Below, piece after piece: positions 19,174-28,285 of a stretch of DNA of 64,000 bases. The notes under the pieces were generated by a model. The model was not told the DNA's origin and did not search any database. It saw only the letters and a list, made by a program, of their open reading frames with translations. The stretch comes from Psychrobacter sp. 28M-43. Lineage in GTDB: Bacteria > Pseudomonadota > Gammaproteobacteria > Pseudomonadales > Moraxellaceae. Numbering within the stretch: position 1 is the stretch's first letter; each line of letters begins with the position of its first letter. The stretch is from assembly GCF_014770435.1 (NCBI RefSeq), contig NZ_CP061739.1:3051701-3115700 (forward strand). Direction: 5' to 3'. Made by a program: the position numbers and the translations under genes.

Positions 19174-22100
19174 ATGATAATCCAACCAGATTGGAGTGTA
19201 TTTAAAGCAAAATTCAGTGCTAATCCTCATGATACTTTCGAATGGTTTAGTTATTTATTATTTTGTCGAAAGTATGACCTTAAAGAAGGATGGTTTGGTT
19301 ATAAAAATCAGTCAGGAATAGAAAAACAACCACTTGTACTGGGTAATAAAGTTATAGGCTTTCAGTCCAAATTTTACGACGTACCTTTATCATCTAAAAA
19401 AGATGAATTGATTAAAACTTTAAATACTTCTAAAGAACATTATCCCAATTTAACTCACTTAATAATTTATACGAATCAATTATGGGGACAAGGTAATGCT
19501 AAAGATGGTAAATCTACAGCTCTTATAGCTATTGAAGAGCGCGCATCTGAATTAAATATTGAAATTATTTGGAATGAGCATTCATTCTTCGAATCAGAAT
19601 TTGTTTGTATAGAAAATAACGACTTAGCCAGACACTTTTTTACGAATGATGATTATCAAGGTTGGGATAGATTTAAGGATTGGTCTAGCACCCAAGCCAA
19701 TGTAGACTCTCTATATTTTACTGATAACGATATCAAGGTAGTACTACCTAATCAGAAAAGAGAAGATGCAAGTCACGTAATCAACGGCATAAACGCTATA
19801 CGTAACGAGTTAAAACAGCCTAAAACCTCTGTTCGGCTTGTAGGCTTATCTGGTGTCGGTAAAACTAGATTAGCTCAAGCACTATTTGACGACCGTATAG
19901 GTAAGAATCCACTAGACGTTAGAGAGGTTTGGTATTGTGATTATGGTGAATCACCATCCCCTCTTCCACTACACTTTATAGAAGATCTTAAACAGAAAAA
20001 TAAGAAATTTATCGTTATCGTTGATAACTGTGGGCGTGACCAACACGAAATATTAACTAAATCTATCACTAATGATAATAGTCAGATTTCTCTACTGACT
20101 ATCGAATATGATATTTCTGATGACTTACCCGAAAAAACGTCAGTTTTTAAACTTGAGCCAAATAGTCCTACTCTTGTTCAAAAGGTAATAGAACGCCATT
20201 ACCCTAAAATCAACAGTCCTATCCCACATGATATTGCGCAGTTAACAGGTGGCAATTATCGACTAGCTCTTGCTATCGCGTCGACTGTGAATAAGGTAGA
20301 TAATATTGCTATATTAAATGATAAACAATTATTTGAGCGTTTGTTTTATCAAAATGGCCAGATCAATGAAGAGAACTACAAGATTGCTCAAGTTTTCTCA
20401 TTGGTTTTTTCATTTAATATTAAGGATTTATCAGAGCCAAACTCAGAACTCCAAATATTGTCTGATATCGCTGAAGTATCACCTAGAACTGCAAAACAAG
20501 TCATTGAGCAATTAAAGGCTAAAGATGTTGTTCAACAACGTGGTGATTTTAGAGCCATACTACCTCATGTCTTAGCAAACCATCTCTCTAAACAAGCCTT
20601 ACAGTGGATTGATGATGATGAACTACACGACATATTTGTTAAAATGCCAAGTCGATTACAACGCTCGATGATTAAACGTTTAAGTTACTTACATGATAAT
20701 GAAGTAGTATGCAATTTTGTTCAAAAAATATTAACTAAGGAAGGATTTATAGGTAAAAAGCTTCTTGATGGATCTATCTCTGAAGAAGAAATTAATTACT
20801 TGCGACTACTATCCCATATTGAACCTAGAGCTATCTTAGAGTTAATAGAAGAACGTCATACTCGAGATAATCTCTTTTTAACTTCTGAAAACCCTCACAT
20901 CTCTAAAATCGAATATCTTATTAAACTTCTATCTTATAAATATGAGAACTTCAGTCAGTCTTTTAATTTACTATTAGCTATAGCAAAAAATAAGCCAAAA
21001 GACTCATCTACTCAAAGCACTCTAACTTCAATGTTTAGTCTTTATACATCTGAAAGCTTAGCTACATTGGATTTGAAAAAACCACTACTACAACATCTAT
21101 TCGATAATAAAGACTTTGAGATACTCTTAAACATATTAAAATCAGCAATAGATTTTAATTCAGGTGGTGTTTTATATTCAAACTTAGATAATGGTGAAAA
21201 AAGAGATGGATATGGCTATCACCCCAAGACTAATGGTGAAATTTGGAATTGGACTGAATTTTTGTTAAACCTTTTGAATCAACTCGATATTTTGGGGTAT
21301 AAAGAAGCTAAAGAGATTTTTACCAGTCAGCTAAAGCCACTCATTCGAAGTTGTTATCAAGGTGGGTTTATGGATAGATATGTACTAGATTTCCATAGTA
21401 GGAAACCGTTTATCAAAGCCTCAATTGCCTTGAATGAGCTTATTTCATATGATTATGAAGAATTACAAAGCAATCACCCTCAAACCCTTAAAAACTTACA
21501 GAATTTAATTATTACGCTTCAACCTAAACTAGGTGAATTAGAACAGTTAATTCAGCACTATATACTGATAGGTGGTTTTGAGTTAGCAAGGTATCAAAGA
21601 GAGGCTGAAAAAAGATTAAGCCTTAAAGTTCCTAACTTTGATAGTTATGATGAATTTATTCAATATATTTCTAAAGAATTAATGAACAGTAATGACTTGC
21701 GCTCCTGTCTTGCACTATTACTAAGTAGTGATAACCCACACCTCAAATATACTGGCATAGTAATCTATCCAAAAATAGTAGAAAACAGCAATTTAAATGA
21801 CGTCTTACAGGGACTGACGGACTTGTCAATAAGTAGGCGTCCTTACTTATTACTAGGCTTGTTAAAGGAATTGAAAAACAACTCCCTTAATGACTATAAA
21901 TCAACTATCTTAGAGTTAGTGAAATCAGATGAATTTAAGCAAGTCGTACCTTGGTTAACTTTTGAGCTAAGTCAAACAGATGACGACTTTGACTTTCTGT
22001 GTGAATTGTTAGACTTAAAACTAGATATTGATTTTTACGACTATGCTTGGATTTCTGTAAAAAAAGAACGTGGGGAAATATCATCAGAGCAATTCGAAAA

Positions 22101-22908
22101 AGTTTTTGATTCTTTGATCCAGAATAGTTATGAAATTGCTATTGATCAAACCTTTCAACTTGAATCAACCTACATGAAAAGCCTGTCAGATAAATATATT
22201 TCTCCCTTTTTAAAACGTGTACCTTCAATCTATAGTAGTCATAAAACCTTTGACATAGAGGGTATGCTTAAGCTTTTACTCTCTAACAATAAGAGTATTG
22301 AAAGAGCTTTTGACGTATTCATTGAGCTATTTAACTCAGAAAAATATTTATCATTAAACCAAGAAAACCAAACTTTTGTAGCTTTAAAAGCTCTATTAAA
22401 AACTGATACTAAGCAGTTTATCAAAAGATTTGTAGAGAATGGATATCTAATATTCAATTTTATATCGTGGGGCCACTCAGATTTGCTATTTTATGCTGAA
22501 GAAAGTGCAGTAACTGATTGGATAAGTGAAGATGAGCAAGTAAGGATAGATTTTTGGATTAGATACGCGAATTTATTAAGGATTGAAGATCAAATAGGAA
22601 TTAGAAAATTCCATTGGAGTCACTTAATAGTTTATCTAATTGATAAGAGCAACAACCCTGAGTCTGTTATAGATGCAGTGTTAGCCCATAATGTTTATGA
22701 AATACACAGTTATACAGGTAGTTACTCCAATGGCATGCGAGATCAACTTGATGTCTTCGACTCACTTAAAGAACATTTAATTAAGAATAGCTTAGAAAAG
22801 TATATTCTATATTTAGAAATTAAACACACTGAATGGTTAGAGGCTATTAAAGCTCAAGAGTTAAAAGAAGCTGAAAAAAGGAAAAAAGACGAAGGTTTTG
22901 ATTATTAG
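19174..22908 (+). CDS. STAND-type NTPase with nuclease-like N-terminus; candidate defence gene
   Basis: A 1244-residue cytoplasmic protein of the signal-transducing P-loop NTPase type. Residues 1-150 look like a Mrr/PD-(D/E)XK nuclease fold of the kind seen in Avs-like defence proteins, with candidate catalytic residues Glu50 and Gln64-x-Lys66 (GFQSKFY). Walker A is GLSGVGKT (224-231), Walker B FIVIVDNC (279-286), and GGNYRLALAIAS (359-370) resembles the GxP-type motif without its Pro. Residues about 425-475 look like a winged helix, followed by some 750 helical residues (possible sensor) with RDGYGYHPKTNGEIW at 677-691. AAAGG lies six bases before the ATG. The gene is visibly richer in A+T than its neighbours and carries terminators on both sides, suggesting horizontal acquisition. 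The role in phage defence is inferred from architecture only. Confidence 0.72.
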   Translation: MIIQPDWSVFKAKFSANPHDTFEWFSYLLFCRKYDLKEGWFGYKNQSGIEKQPLVLGNKVIGFQSKFYDVPLSSKKDELIKTLNTSKEHYPNLTHLIIYTNQLWGQGNAKDGKSTALIAIEERASELNIEIIWNEHSFFESEFVCIENNDLARHFFTNDDYQGWDRFKDWSSTQANVDSLYFTDNDIKVVLPNQKREDASHVINGINAIRNELKQPKTSVRLVGLSGVGKTRLAQALFDDRIGKNPLDVREVWYCDYGESPSPLPLHFIEDLKQKNKKFIVIVDNCGRDQHEILTKSITNDNSQISLLTIEYDISDDLPEKTSVFKLEPNSPTLVQKVIERHYPKINSPIPHDIAQLTGGNYRLALAIASTVNKVDNIAILNDKQLFERLFYQNGQINEENYKIAQVFSLVFSFNIKDLSEPNSELQILSDIAEVSPRTAKQVIEQLKAKDVVQQRGDFRAILPHVLANHLSKQALQWIDDDELHDIFVKMPSRLQRSMIKRLSYLHDNEVVCNFVQKILTKEGFIGKKLLDGSISEEEINYLRLLSHIEPRAILELIEERHTRDNLFLTSENPHISKIEYLIKLLSYKYENFSQSFNLLLAIAKNKPKDSSTQSTLTSMFSLYTSESLATLDLKKPLLQHLFDNKDFEILLNILKSAIDFNSGGVLYSNLDNGEKRDGYGYHPKTNGEIWNWTEFLLNLLNQLDILGYKEAKEIFTSQLKPLIRSCYQGGFMDRYVLDFHSRKPFIKASIALNELISYDYEELQSNHPQTLKNLQNLIITLQPKLGELEQLIQHYILIGGFELARYQREAEKRLSLKVPNFDSYDEFIQYISKELMNSNDLRSCLALLLSSDNPHLKYTGIVIYPKIVENSNLNDVLQGLTDLSISRRPYLLLGLLKELKNNSLNDYKSTILELVKSDEFKQVVPWLTFELSQTDDDFDFLCELLDLKLDIDFYDYAWISVKKERGEISSEQFEKVFDSLIQNSYEIAIDQTFQLESTYMKSLSDKYISPFLKRVPSIYSSHKTFDIEGMLKLLLSNNKSIERAFDVFIELFNSEKYLSLNQENQTFVALKALLKTDTKQFIKRFVENGYLIFNFISWGHSDLLFYAEESAVTDWISEDEQVRIDFWIRYANLLRIEDQIGIRKFHWSHLIVYLIDKSNNPESVIDAVLAHNVYEIHSYTGSYSNGMRDQLDVFDSLKEHLIKNSLEKYILYLEIKHTEWLEAIKAQELKEAEKRKKDEGFDY

Positions 22909-22972
22909 ACAATTGCAATAAATACGTTGTACTTCTTTTATCCATCTAAAGCCTTATTAAGCTCCTCAAAAC

Positions 22973-23005
22973 AAAAAGTCTTCTATCCATACAGAGGACG
23001 TTTTT
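22973..23005 (+). terminator. Terminator after the STAND gene
   Basis: aaaaagtcttct pairs with agaggacgttttt, with a G-T pair and a one-base bulge, around an 8-base loop, ending in TTTTT. It is 64 bases past the stop. Confidence 0.6.
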
Positions 23006-23158
23006 GCTTCATTCAATGTATCAGAATATAAACCAATATCAGCCATGCAGTTTGCTTATTTATTGGGGGGATTACCTAGCCCTCATTTGCTATACTAGCC
23101 TAATTTTTATCAATCAAATTCCTTCTTATAACACCCTCCCAAACAGCATGGTAGCCTT

Positions 23159-24481
23159 ATGAAATTCTCAAAGTTCGGTCAAAAATTCACCCAGCCTACT
23201 GGCATCTCACAATTGATGGATGATCTGGGCGACGCGCTAAAAAGCGATCAGCCAGTCAACATGCTAGGCGGTGGTAACCCTGCCAAAATTGATGCCGTCA
23301 ATGAGCTGTTTTTGGAGACCTATAAAGCGCTGGGCGTTGATAACGATACAGGCGTACCCAATAGCAGCGCGATTATCAGCATGGCGAACTACTCCAATCC
23401 GCAAGGCGATGCCGCCTTTATCGATGCGCTCGTTGGCTTCTTTAACCGTCATTATGATTGGAACCTCACTTCAGAAAATATCGCTCTGACCAATGGCTCA
23501 CAGAATGCGTTTTTCTATCTGTTTAATCTATTTGGCGGTGCGTTCACAGATGAGCAGAACGAATCTGTCGATAAGTCCATTCTACTGCCATTGACCCCTG
23601 AGTATATTGGCTATAGTGATGTGCATGTGGAAGGTCAGCATTTCACCGCCGTATTACCGCATATCGATGAAGTGACGCATGATGGCGAAGAAGGCTTCTT
23701 TAAATATCGTGTGGATTTTGACGCGTTAGAGAACTTGCCAGCGTTAAAGGAAGGTCGTATCGGCGCGATTTGCTGCTCACGTCCGACCAATCCAACTGGT
23801 AATGTGCTAACTGATGACGAAATGGCGCATTTGGCTGAGATTGCCAAACGCTATGACATACCGCTGATTATCGATAACGCCTACGGTATGCCCTTCCCCA
23901 ATATCATCTACTCTGACGCGCACCTGAATTGGGATAACAATACGATTCTATGCTTTAGCCTGTCGAAGATTGGTTTGCCTGGTATGCGTACGGGTATTAT
24001 TGTGGCCGACGCCAAAGTAATCGAAGCGGTTAGCGCGATGAATGCCGTGGTCAATCTAGCACCGACACGCTTTGGTGCAGCGATTGCCACGCCATTGGTA
24101 GAAAACGACCGTATCAAGCAGTTATCTGATAACGACATCAAGCCGTTTTATCAAAAGCAGGCCACCCTTGCCGTTAAGCTGTTAAAAGAAGCCTTGGGCA
24201 ACTATCCGTTGGTCATTCATAAACCTGAAGGCGCGATATTCTTATGGTTATGGTTTAAAGACTTGCCGATTAGCACGCTGGATCTATACGAGCGCCTAAA
24301 AGAAAAAGGCACGCTTATTGTACCAAGTGAGTACTTCTTCCCTGGTGTCGATGTTAGCGATTATCAGCATGCGCACGAGTGTATCCGCATGAGTATCGCC
24401 GCCGATGAGCAGACGCTAACTGATGGTATCAAAGCCATCGGTGAAGTCGTACGTGAGCTTTATGATGAAGCCGAAAAATAA
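23159..24481 (+). CDS. avtA: AvtA, valine-pyruvate aminotransferase
   Basis: PLP-dependent class I/II aminotransferase that transfers amino groups between valine (or 2-aminobutyrate) and pyruvate to make alanine. The N-terminus MKFSKFGQKFTQPTGI...MLGGGNPAKI matches the AvtA type. The PLP site is SLSKIGLPGMRTG (Schiff-base Lys), with SRPTNPTGN and DNAYG for cofactor binding. Its 440 residues exceed the roughly 417 of the E. coli enzyme. It stands alone, between the STAND gene and a convergent small membrane protein. Confidence 0.92.
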   Translation: MKFSKFGQKFTQPTGISQLMDDLGDALKSDQPVNMLGGGNPAKIDAVNELFLETYKALGVDNDTGVPNSSAIISMANYSNPQGDAAFIDALVGFFNRHYDWNLTSENIALTNGSQNAFFYLFNLFGGAFTDEQNESVDKSILLPLTPEYIGYSDVHVEGQHFTAVLPHIDEVTHDGEEGFFKYRVDFDALENLPALKEGRIGAICCSRPTNPTGNVLTDDEMAHLAEIAKRYDIPLIIDNAYGMPFPNIIYSDAHLNWDNNTILCFSLSKIGLPGMRTGIIVADAKVIEAVSAMNAVVNLAPTRFGAAIATPLVENDRIKQLSDNDIKPFYQKQATLAVKLLKEALGNYPLVIHKPEGAIFLWLWFKDLPISTLDLYERLKEKGTLIVPSEYFFPGVDVSDYQHAHECIRMSIAADEQTLTDGIKAIGEVVRELYDEAEK

Positions 24482-24519
24482 GATGAGCTGCTAAAATCAT
24501 AAATTCAAATAGCAAAACG

Positions 24520-24551
24520 AAAAAACGGACTAATTAATAGTCCGTTTTTTT
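24520..24551. terminator. Bidirectional terminator
   Basis: An 11-bp arm pair (aaaaaacggac / gtccgtttttt) surrounds taattaata, with A and T tracts on both sides. It serves avtA and the convergent gene, whose stop codon lies inside the hairpin. Confidence 0.88.
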
Positions 24552-24923
24552 ATGGCGTTTGGTCAATGAAGTCGATTTATTGGTTGGTCGAAATATAGTC
24601 GTCCACTTATTCAGTGCAAAGAGCACATACGGCAGCATACAGGTATTAATCAAATCACGAATACTTGCGAGTATTTGATCACGGCTCAAGCCTGCCAAGC
24701 CAAGCGATTCAATCGTATCTCGATTGTCCAGATACTCACCCAACAGCGCAATGCAAGTCACGACGATCAATGCAATAAATGACCGAATACCTTGGCTTTT
24801 GATAATAGGACGCAGCGCAACCAGACACAGCAGATAAACACCGACACCGACATAGATATGTAAGGCATCTTTGGCAAGGCCAGTTGTTTCCACAACATTC
24901 ATTTTAAAGGCAGTAAAATCCAC
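24534..24923 (-). CDS. Hypothetical membrane protein (129 aa)
   Basis: Not recognised. Residues about 22-40 and 46-64 are clearly hydrophobic and a third weaker segment lies at about 92-105. The N-terminus is short and the C-terminus basic (KSTSLTKRHKKTDY), so the tail should lie in the cytoplasm. A conserved-looking stretch ALLGEYLDNRD follows the second helix, which recalls small VanZ-like proteins but is not enough for a call. Its stop codon sits inside the shared terminator with avtA. Confidence 0.6.
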   Translation of the reverse strand: MDFTAFKMNVVETTGLAKDALHIYVGVGVYLLCLVALRPIIKSQGIRSFIALIVVTCIALLGEYLDNRDTIESLGLAGLSRDQILASIRDLINTCMLPYVLFALNKWTTIFRPTNKSTSLTKRHKKTDY

Positions 24924-25033
24924 TGAGATATTCCAAGTATAAGCGAGTAGAAAATAACTGAGCGTATCACTAAACCATGATGGCTAAACTATAATAGCTA
25001 AAGAATAGTAGCTACAAAGTGATGGCTGAGCAT

Positions 25034-25069
25034 AAAAAAGGCAGATTATACAATTGATAATCTACCTTC
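25034..25069 (-). terminator. Terminator after hisH
   Basis: Read on the minus strand, gaaggtagattat pairs with ataatctgccttt with one mismatch around a 6-base loop, ending in TTTTTT. It lies 38 bases past the hisH stop. Confidence 0.75.
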
Positions 25070-25106
25070 TACTAAATTAAATATTCACTTCACGTTTATC
25101 GCCTAC

Positions 25107-25742
25107 TCACACATTCCACTCTACAAAGTTCTTGAGCAGTTGCAAGCCAGCAGTATGGCTCTTTTCTGGATGGAACTGGGTGGCAAATAGATTGTCTTGG
25201 ATCACACTGGCACAGAACGGTTGACCATAGTCACATACCGCCGCTACTTGTGAGCTATCGGCAGGCTCACAGTAATAACTATGCACAAAGTAAAAATGCG
25301 CGTTGTCTTCGATACCGTGCCATAGCGGATGGTCAAAATCCATATCGCTAATGGTATTCCAGCCCATATGCGGTACTTTTATCGTTGCACCCTGCTTGTC
25401 TTTCCACGTAGGGTCAAACGCTTCTACAGTGCCGTTTAAGATGCCCAAACAGTCCGTGCCACCATTTTCAGCTGACTGCTCAAACAATGCCTGCATGCCC
25501 ACACAGATGGCCATAACGGGCTTGTTAAACACTGCATGACGTATCACTTCATCAATGCCCGCCTCTTGCATGCCAGCGATACAATCACGCATCGCACCCA
25601 CACCAGGGAAAACGATTTTATCAGCCGCCGCCACGACTTTTGGATCATTGGTGATAGAGACTTCTGCCCCGACTACCGATAGGGCCTTGCTAGCAGAGTG
25701 CAGGTTGCCCATACCATAATCTAATAGTGCTACTTTAGTCAT
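25107..25742 (-). CDS. hisH: HisH, glutaminase subunit of IGP synthase
   Basis: Glutamine amidotransferase subunit that supplies ammonia to HisF for imidazole-glycerol-phosphate formation. The 211-residue form starting [13 protein letters not shown] is the usual length; the longer frame adds 19 unlikely residues, and GAGAA precedes the chosen ATG. The class I amidotransferase triad is visible: Cys in AICVGMQ, and His and Glu in TQFHPEKS. It follows hisB by 175 bases on the same strand; hisF is not in the window. Confidence 0.93.
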   Translation of the reverse strand: MTKVALLDYGMGNLHSASKALSVVGAEVSITNDPKVVAAADKIVFPGVGAMRDCIAGMQEAGIDEVIRHAVFNKPVMAICVGMQALFEQSAENGGTDCLGILNGTVEAFDPTWKDKQGATIKVPHMGWNTISDMDFDHPLWHGIEDNAHFYFVHSYYCEPADSSQVAAVCDYGQPFCASVIQDNLFATQFHPEKSHTAGLQLLKNFVEWNV

Positions 25743-25917
25743 CGATTGGTTCTCATTTTTAAATATTTTGACTACTGTACTATTTATATTATTGACCATT
25801 TATATTGTTGGCTATTACTAAGGTGTAGATAAGGTTTTGCTACAAGGAAGTCAAGCGCAGGCTGTACAACCAGTACGCTAAGCTTGACTGACACCGTAGA
25901 AGAGCCTTAAATGCGCC

Positions 25918-26583
25918 TTAGAAAGCCTCTTTGGTCGATGGCAAGGTGTTTAGCGCACGCTCATCATATTCACAGGCCATACGTAATGCACGAGCAAAGG
26001 CTTTAAAGGTTGATTCGATCTGATGATGGCTGTTTTTGCCTTTTAGATTATCCAAATGCACAGTCATCCATGAGTGATTGACGAACCCGTAAAAGAACTC
26101 ACTGAACAAATCAACATCAAAACGGCCGACGTGCGAGCGTGTAAATGGGATATCCATGTGTAGACCAGGACGCCCTGACAGATCGACGACAGCACGGGTC
26201 AATGACTCATCTAGCGGCGCATAAAAATGCCCATAACGACGAATGCCTTTTTTGTCACCCAATGCTTTGTTAAATGCTTGGCCAAGCGTAATGCCAGTGT
26301 CTTCGACGCTATGATGGTCATCAATAAACGTATCACCGGTACATTTGATGTCTAGGTCAAACAAACCGTGACGCTTGATTTGATCAATCATATGATCCAA
26401 AAATGGCACACCTGTGTCTACCGTGCCTTTACCTGTACCATCTAAATTAACGGTACAAGTGATTTGCGTTTCGGCAGTGATACGCTCAACGGTCGCGATA
26501 CGTTCAGGGCGACCATATAGATTTACGTTTTTTGACTCAGTTTGCTCAGGTGTGGCAGCAGTCGTCGTTGCATTGGCTGTCAT
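25918..26583 (-). CDS. hisB: HisB-type imidazoleglycerol-phosphate dehydratase
   Basis: Monofunctional dehydratase for step six of histidine synthesis. Its metal-binding histidine motifs are both present: [13 protein letters not shown] with [11 protein letters not shown], and the later FVNHS and [16 protein letters not shown]. The protein is 221 residues; about 25 residues at the N-terminus (rich in Thr and Ala) precede the conserved domain. There is no fused phosphatase domain as in E. coli HisB. It is probably co-transcribed with hisH. Confidence 0.93.
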   Translation of the reverse strand: MTANATTTAATPEQTESKNVNLYGRPERIATVERITAETQITCTVNLDGTGKGTVDTGVPFLDHMIDQIKRHGLFDLDIKCTGDTFIDDHHSVEDTGITLGQAFNKALGDKKGIRRYGHFYAPLDESLTRAVVDLSGRPGLHMDIPFTRSHVGRFDVDLFSEFFYGFVNHSWMTVHLDNLKGKNSHHQIESTFKAFARALRMACEYDERALNTLPSTKEAF

Positions 26584-26957
26584 GGCTACTCTCTATCAGT
26601 TTTTATCAGTGAAAAGCGGTCAATAAATAAGGAAAAAACCTGCCCAAAATATTTTACTAGTGTCTGGGACAGACCTTAGCAGAAAATGATATATACAAAA
26701 GATATCAACATATTAGGGCTGATACATACTAAATATTATATAGCCTCATCATAGCAAACCCTAACATTTACTGCCACGACCAAGCGGTAAACCACGCACA
26801 AAATCACCTCATTCTGCTAAAATAGTGTGTTCAGTATTATCAATCATGACTCGCGCTGACTTTGAAGACCCTTACTTACGGCACTACACGCTATGACATT
26901 GTGCTGTCTCATATTGCTAATTTATACTATAGAAACCCTCTATTTATAGGAACTGCT
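26584..26957. other. Divergent spacer hisB / PanZ-like gene
   Basis: This 374-base spacer should hold divergent promoters, though none is strong by eye. A 16-codon ATG frame (26846-26896) lies upstream of the PanZ-like gene. A TTG codon at 26862 opens a longer frame into that gene, but without ribosome-site support. Confidence 0.35.
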
Positions 26958-27380
26958 ATGCCTTTAGAAGCGATCGCCATTAATAGTTTGGATGCGCCAC
27001 TTATCAAAAAACCTGCTCGCGACAATGAGCTAGCAGAGCGTTTGCAGGCGTTGTACGATAGTGATGATGCGCAGCCTGACGGTATCGAGGTATTAAATAT
27101 CGTTGAGCAAGGGTTTAAACGTGGACAGTACCTGTATGTTGGGATGTTCAATGATAAGCCTATCGCTGCGGTCGCCTGCTTTGATGACGGGCAGACCAAT
27201 GCTAAGCGTCTACAATATCTCACTGTGCATCCAGAGAATCGTAAACGTGCTATCGATGCTAAGTTTATTAAACTGGTCTATGATTGCGAAGTTAGAAAAG
27301 GCGTACGTGAATTTGTCCCCGCGGACGCCGATATTCACCGTATCATGAGTGAGTACGAACTGTTGCGTGTAAAAGACTAA
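26958..27380 (+). CDS. PanZ-like acetyl-CoA sensor / GNAT-fold protein
   Basis: A 140-residue protein that looks like the PanZ (PanM) family. Those proteins are small GNAT-fold, CoA-binding partners that drive maturation of aspartate decarboxylase PanD and regulate pantothenate synthesis. Support is the size and the central GNAT-like strand pattern (YLYVGMFNDKPIAAVACFDD, then LQYLTVHPENRKRAIDAKFIKLVY). A general GNAT acetyltransferase is the alternative. The ATG at 26958 is chosen because AGGA lies six bases before it; the longer frame begins at a TTG. Confidence 0.65.
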   Translation: MPLEAIAINSLDAPLIKKPARDNELAERLQALYDSDDAQPDGIEVLNIVEQGFKRGQYLYVGMFNDKPIAAVACFDDGQTNAKRLQYLTVHPENRKRAIDAKFIKLVYDCEVRKGVREFVPADADIHRIMSEYELLRVKD

Positions 27381-27456
27381 ACTGAGCGCTAAAATGGTTA
27401 ATTTTGCCAATATCTAATTATTTATCGTCTTTTATCAGATATAATGCAAAAACAGC

Positions 27457-27485
27457 TTGACAGAAGCGCGTATATTTAGTTTAAT
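27457..27485 (+). promoter_or_regulatory. Sigma-70 promoter of tRNA-Phe
   Basis: TTGACA (27457-27462) is followed by a 17-base spacer and TTTAAT (27480-27485), putting the transcription start about 12 bases before the mature tRNA. Confidence 0.75.
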
Positions 27486-27503
27486 AGCGACCTCAACGAA
27501 GAC

Positions 27504-27579
27504 GGCTCGATAGCTCAGTAGGTAGAGCAACGGATTGAAAATCCGTGTGTCGGCAGTTCGATCCTGCCTCGAGCCACCA
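27504..27579 (+). tRNA. tRNA-Phe (GAA)
   Basis: This 76-base cloverleaf has acceptor arms GGCTCGA / TCGAGCC with an encoded ACCA end, a D-arm with AGCTCAGTAGGTAGAGC, the anticodon loop TTGAAAA giving GAA, and a T-arm containing GTTCGATCC. A terminator follows directly, so it is a single-gene transcript. Confidence 0.97.
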
Positions 27580-27596
27580 TTCGTTAATAGAATTCT

Positions 27597-27633
27597 AAAA
27601 AGCCCTGAACAGCAATGTTTGGGGCTTTTTTTA
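27597..27633 (+). terminator. Terminator after tRNA-Phe
   Basis: aaaagccc pairs with ggggctttt, with an inner AACA / TGTT stem, ending in a run of seven T residues. Confidence 0.82.
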
Positions 27634-27722
27634 TGTTTAAATTTTACCCTACTCTTTAGCGTTCATTCTATTCATGCGTCGCTCTTATTTGTAGAGCCGA
27701 CCACTATTCGTAAAAACGACAA

Positions 27723-28079
27723 CTATTCGTACAACCGACCACGTAGTAGTAAATTACAGCGCTCACGCGAATCCAAGTCGTATATAGTTGCGCGGTAATC
27801 AATACCGTGACGCCCCTCAAAGAATATCACTCGGTCGCCTACTGCCAAAAAACAAGACGTACGCGCATCATAGATAAAGCCATCTATCACAAATGCCAAA
27901 TCGCGATCTATCTCGCGTACCGTATAAGTCTCCCCTTGCGGAATCAAACGTTCAAACCACGCGCTGTGGGCAGCCGTAGTAGCTAGTATGCTTGTCGTTA
28001 ACAATAGCCATGCCACCAGTGTATTTTTGGGCAATAGCAAGCGGCTCGGCTTCTTGACACTTATCTTATTTCTCAACAT
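27723..28079 (-). CDS. Secreted hypothetical protein (118 aa)
   Basis: Not recognised. The start at the internal Met (MLRNKISVKKPSRLL) is chosen because GAGAG lies five bases before it and because it gives a proper signal peptide (basic N-region, hydrophobic WLLLTTSILATTA, cleavage after AHSA). The mature part has about 85 residues with two Cys (SCFLAVGD and ERCNLL) that could form a disulfide, and alternating hydrophobic residues suggesting a small beta-rich periplasmic domain. Arg and acidic residues are frequent. Confidence 0.6.
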   Translation of the reverse strand: MLRNKISVKKPSRLLLPKNTLVAWLLLTTSILATTAAHSAWFERLIPQGETYTVREIDRDLAFVIDGFIYDARTSCFLAVGDRVIFFEGRHGIDYRATIYDLDSRERCNLLLRGRLYE

Positions 28080-28285
28080 AGTATCTCTCGTGGCATTGCG
28101 TTCATCATATTTGTAGCCTTCATATGTCTCGCATCTGACTTTACCATAACAATTTCTACTTAACGCTCTTAATGCTAAATACCTACTGTCACGGTTGCAT
28201 AACATTTTTGTGCTTTTATCTAAACAGCTTGGCTAAGTATACTCAATAACCATATACGAATAGATAAGAATAATAGGTCATAGAT

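Noticed and set aside
27535..27798. Plus-strand 87-codon frame
   Set aside because: It begins inside tRNA-Phe and runs through its terminator.
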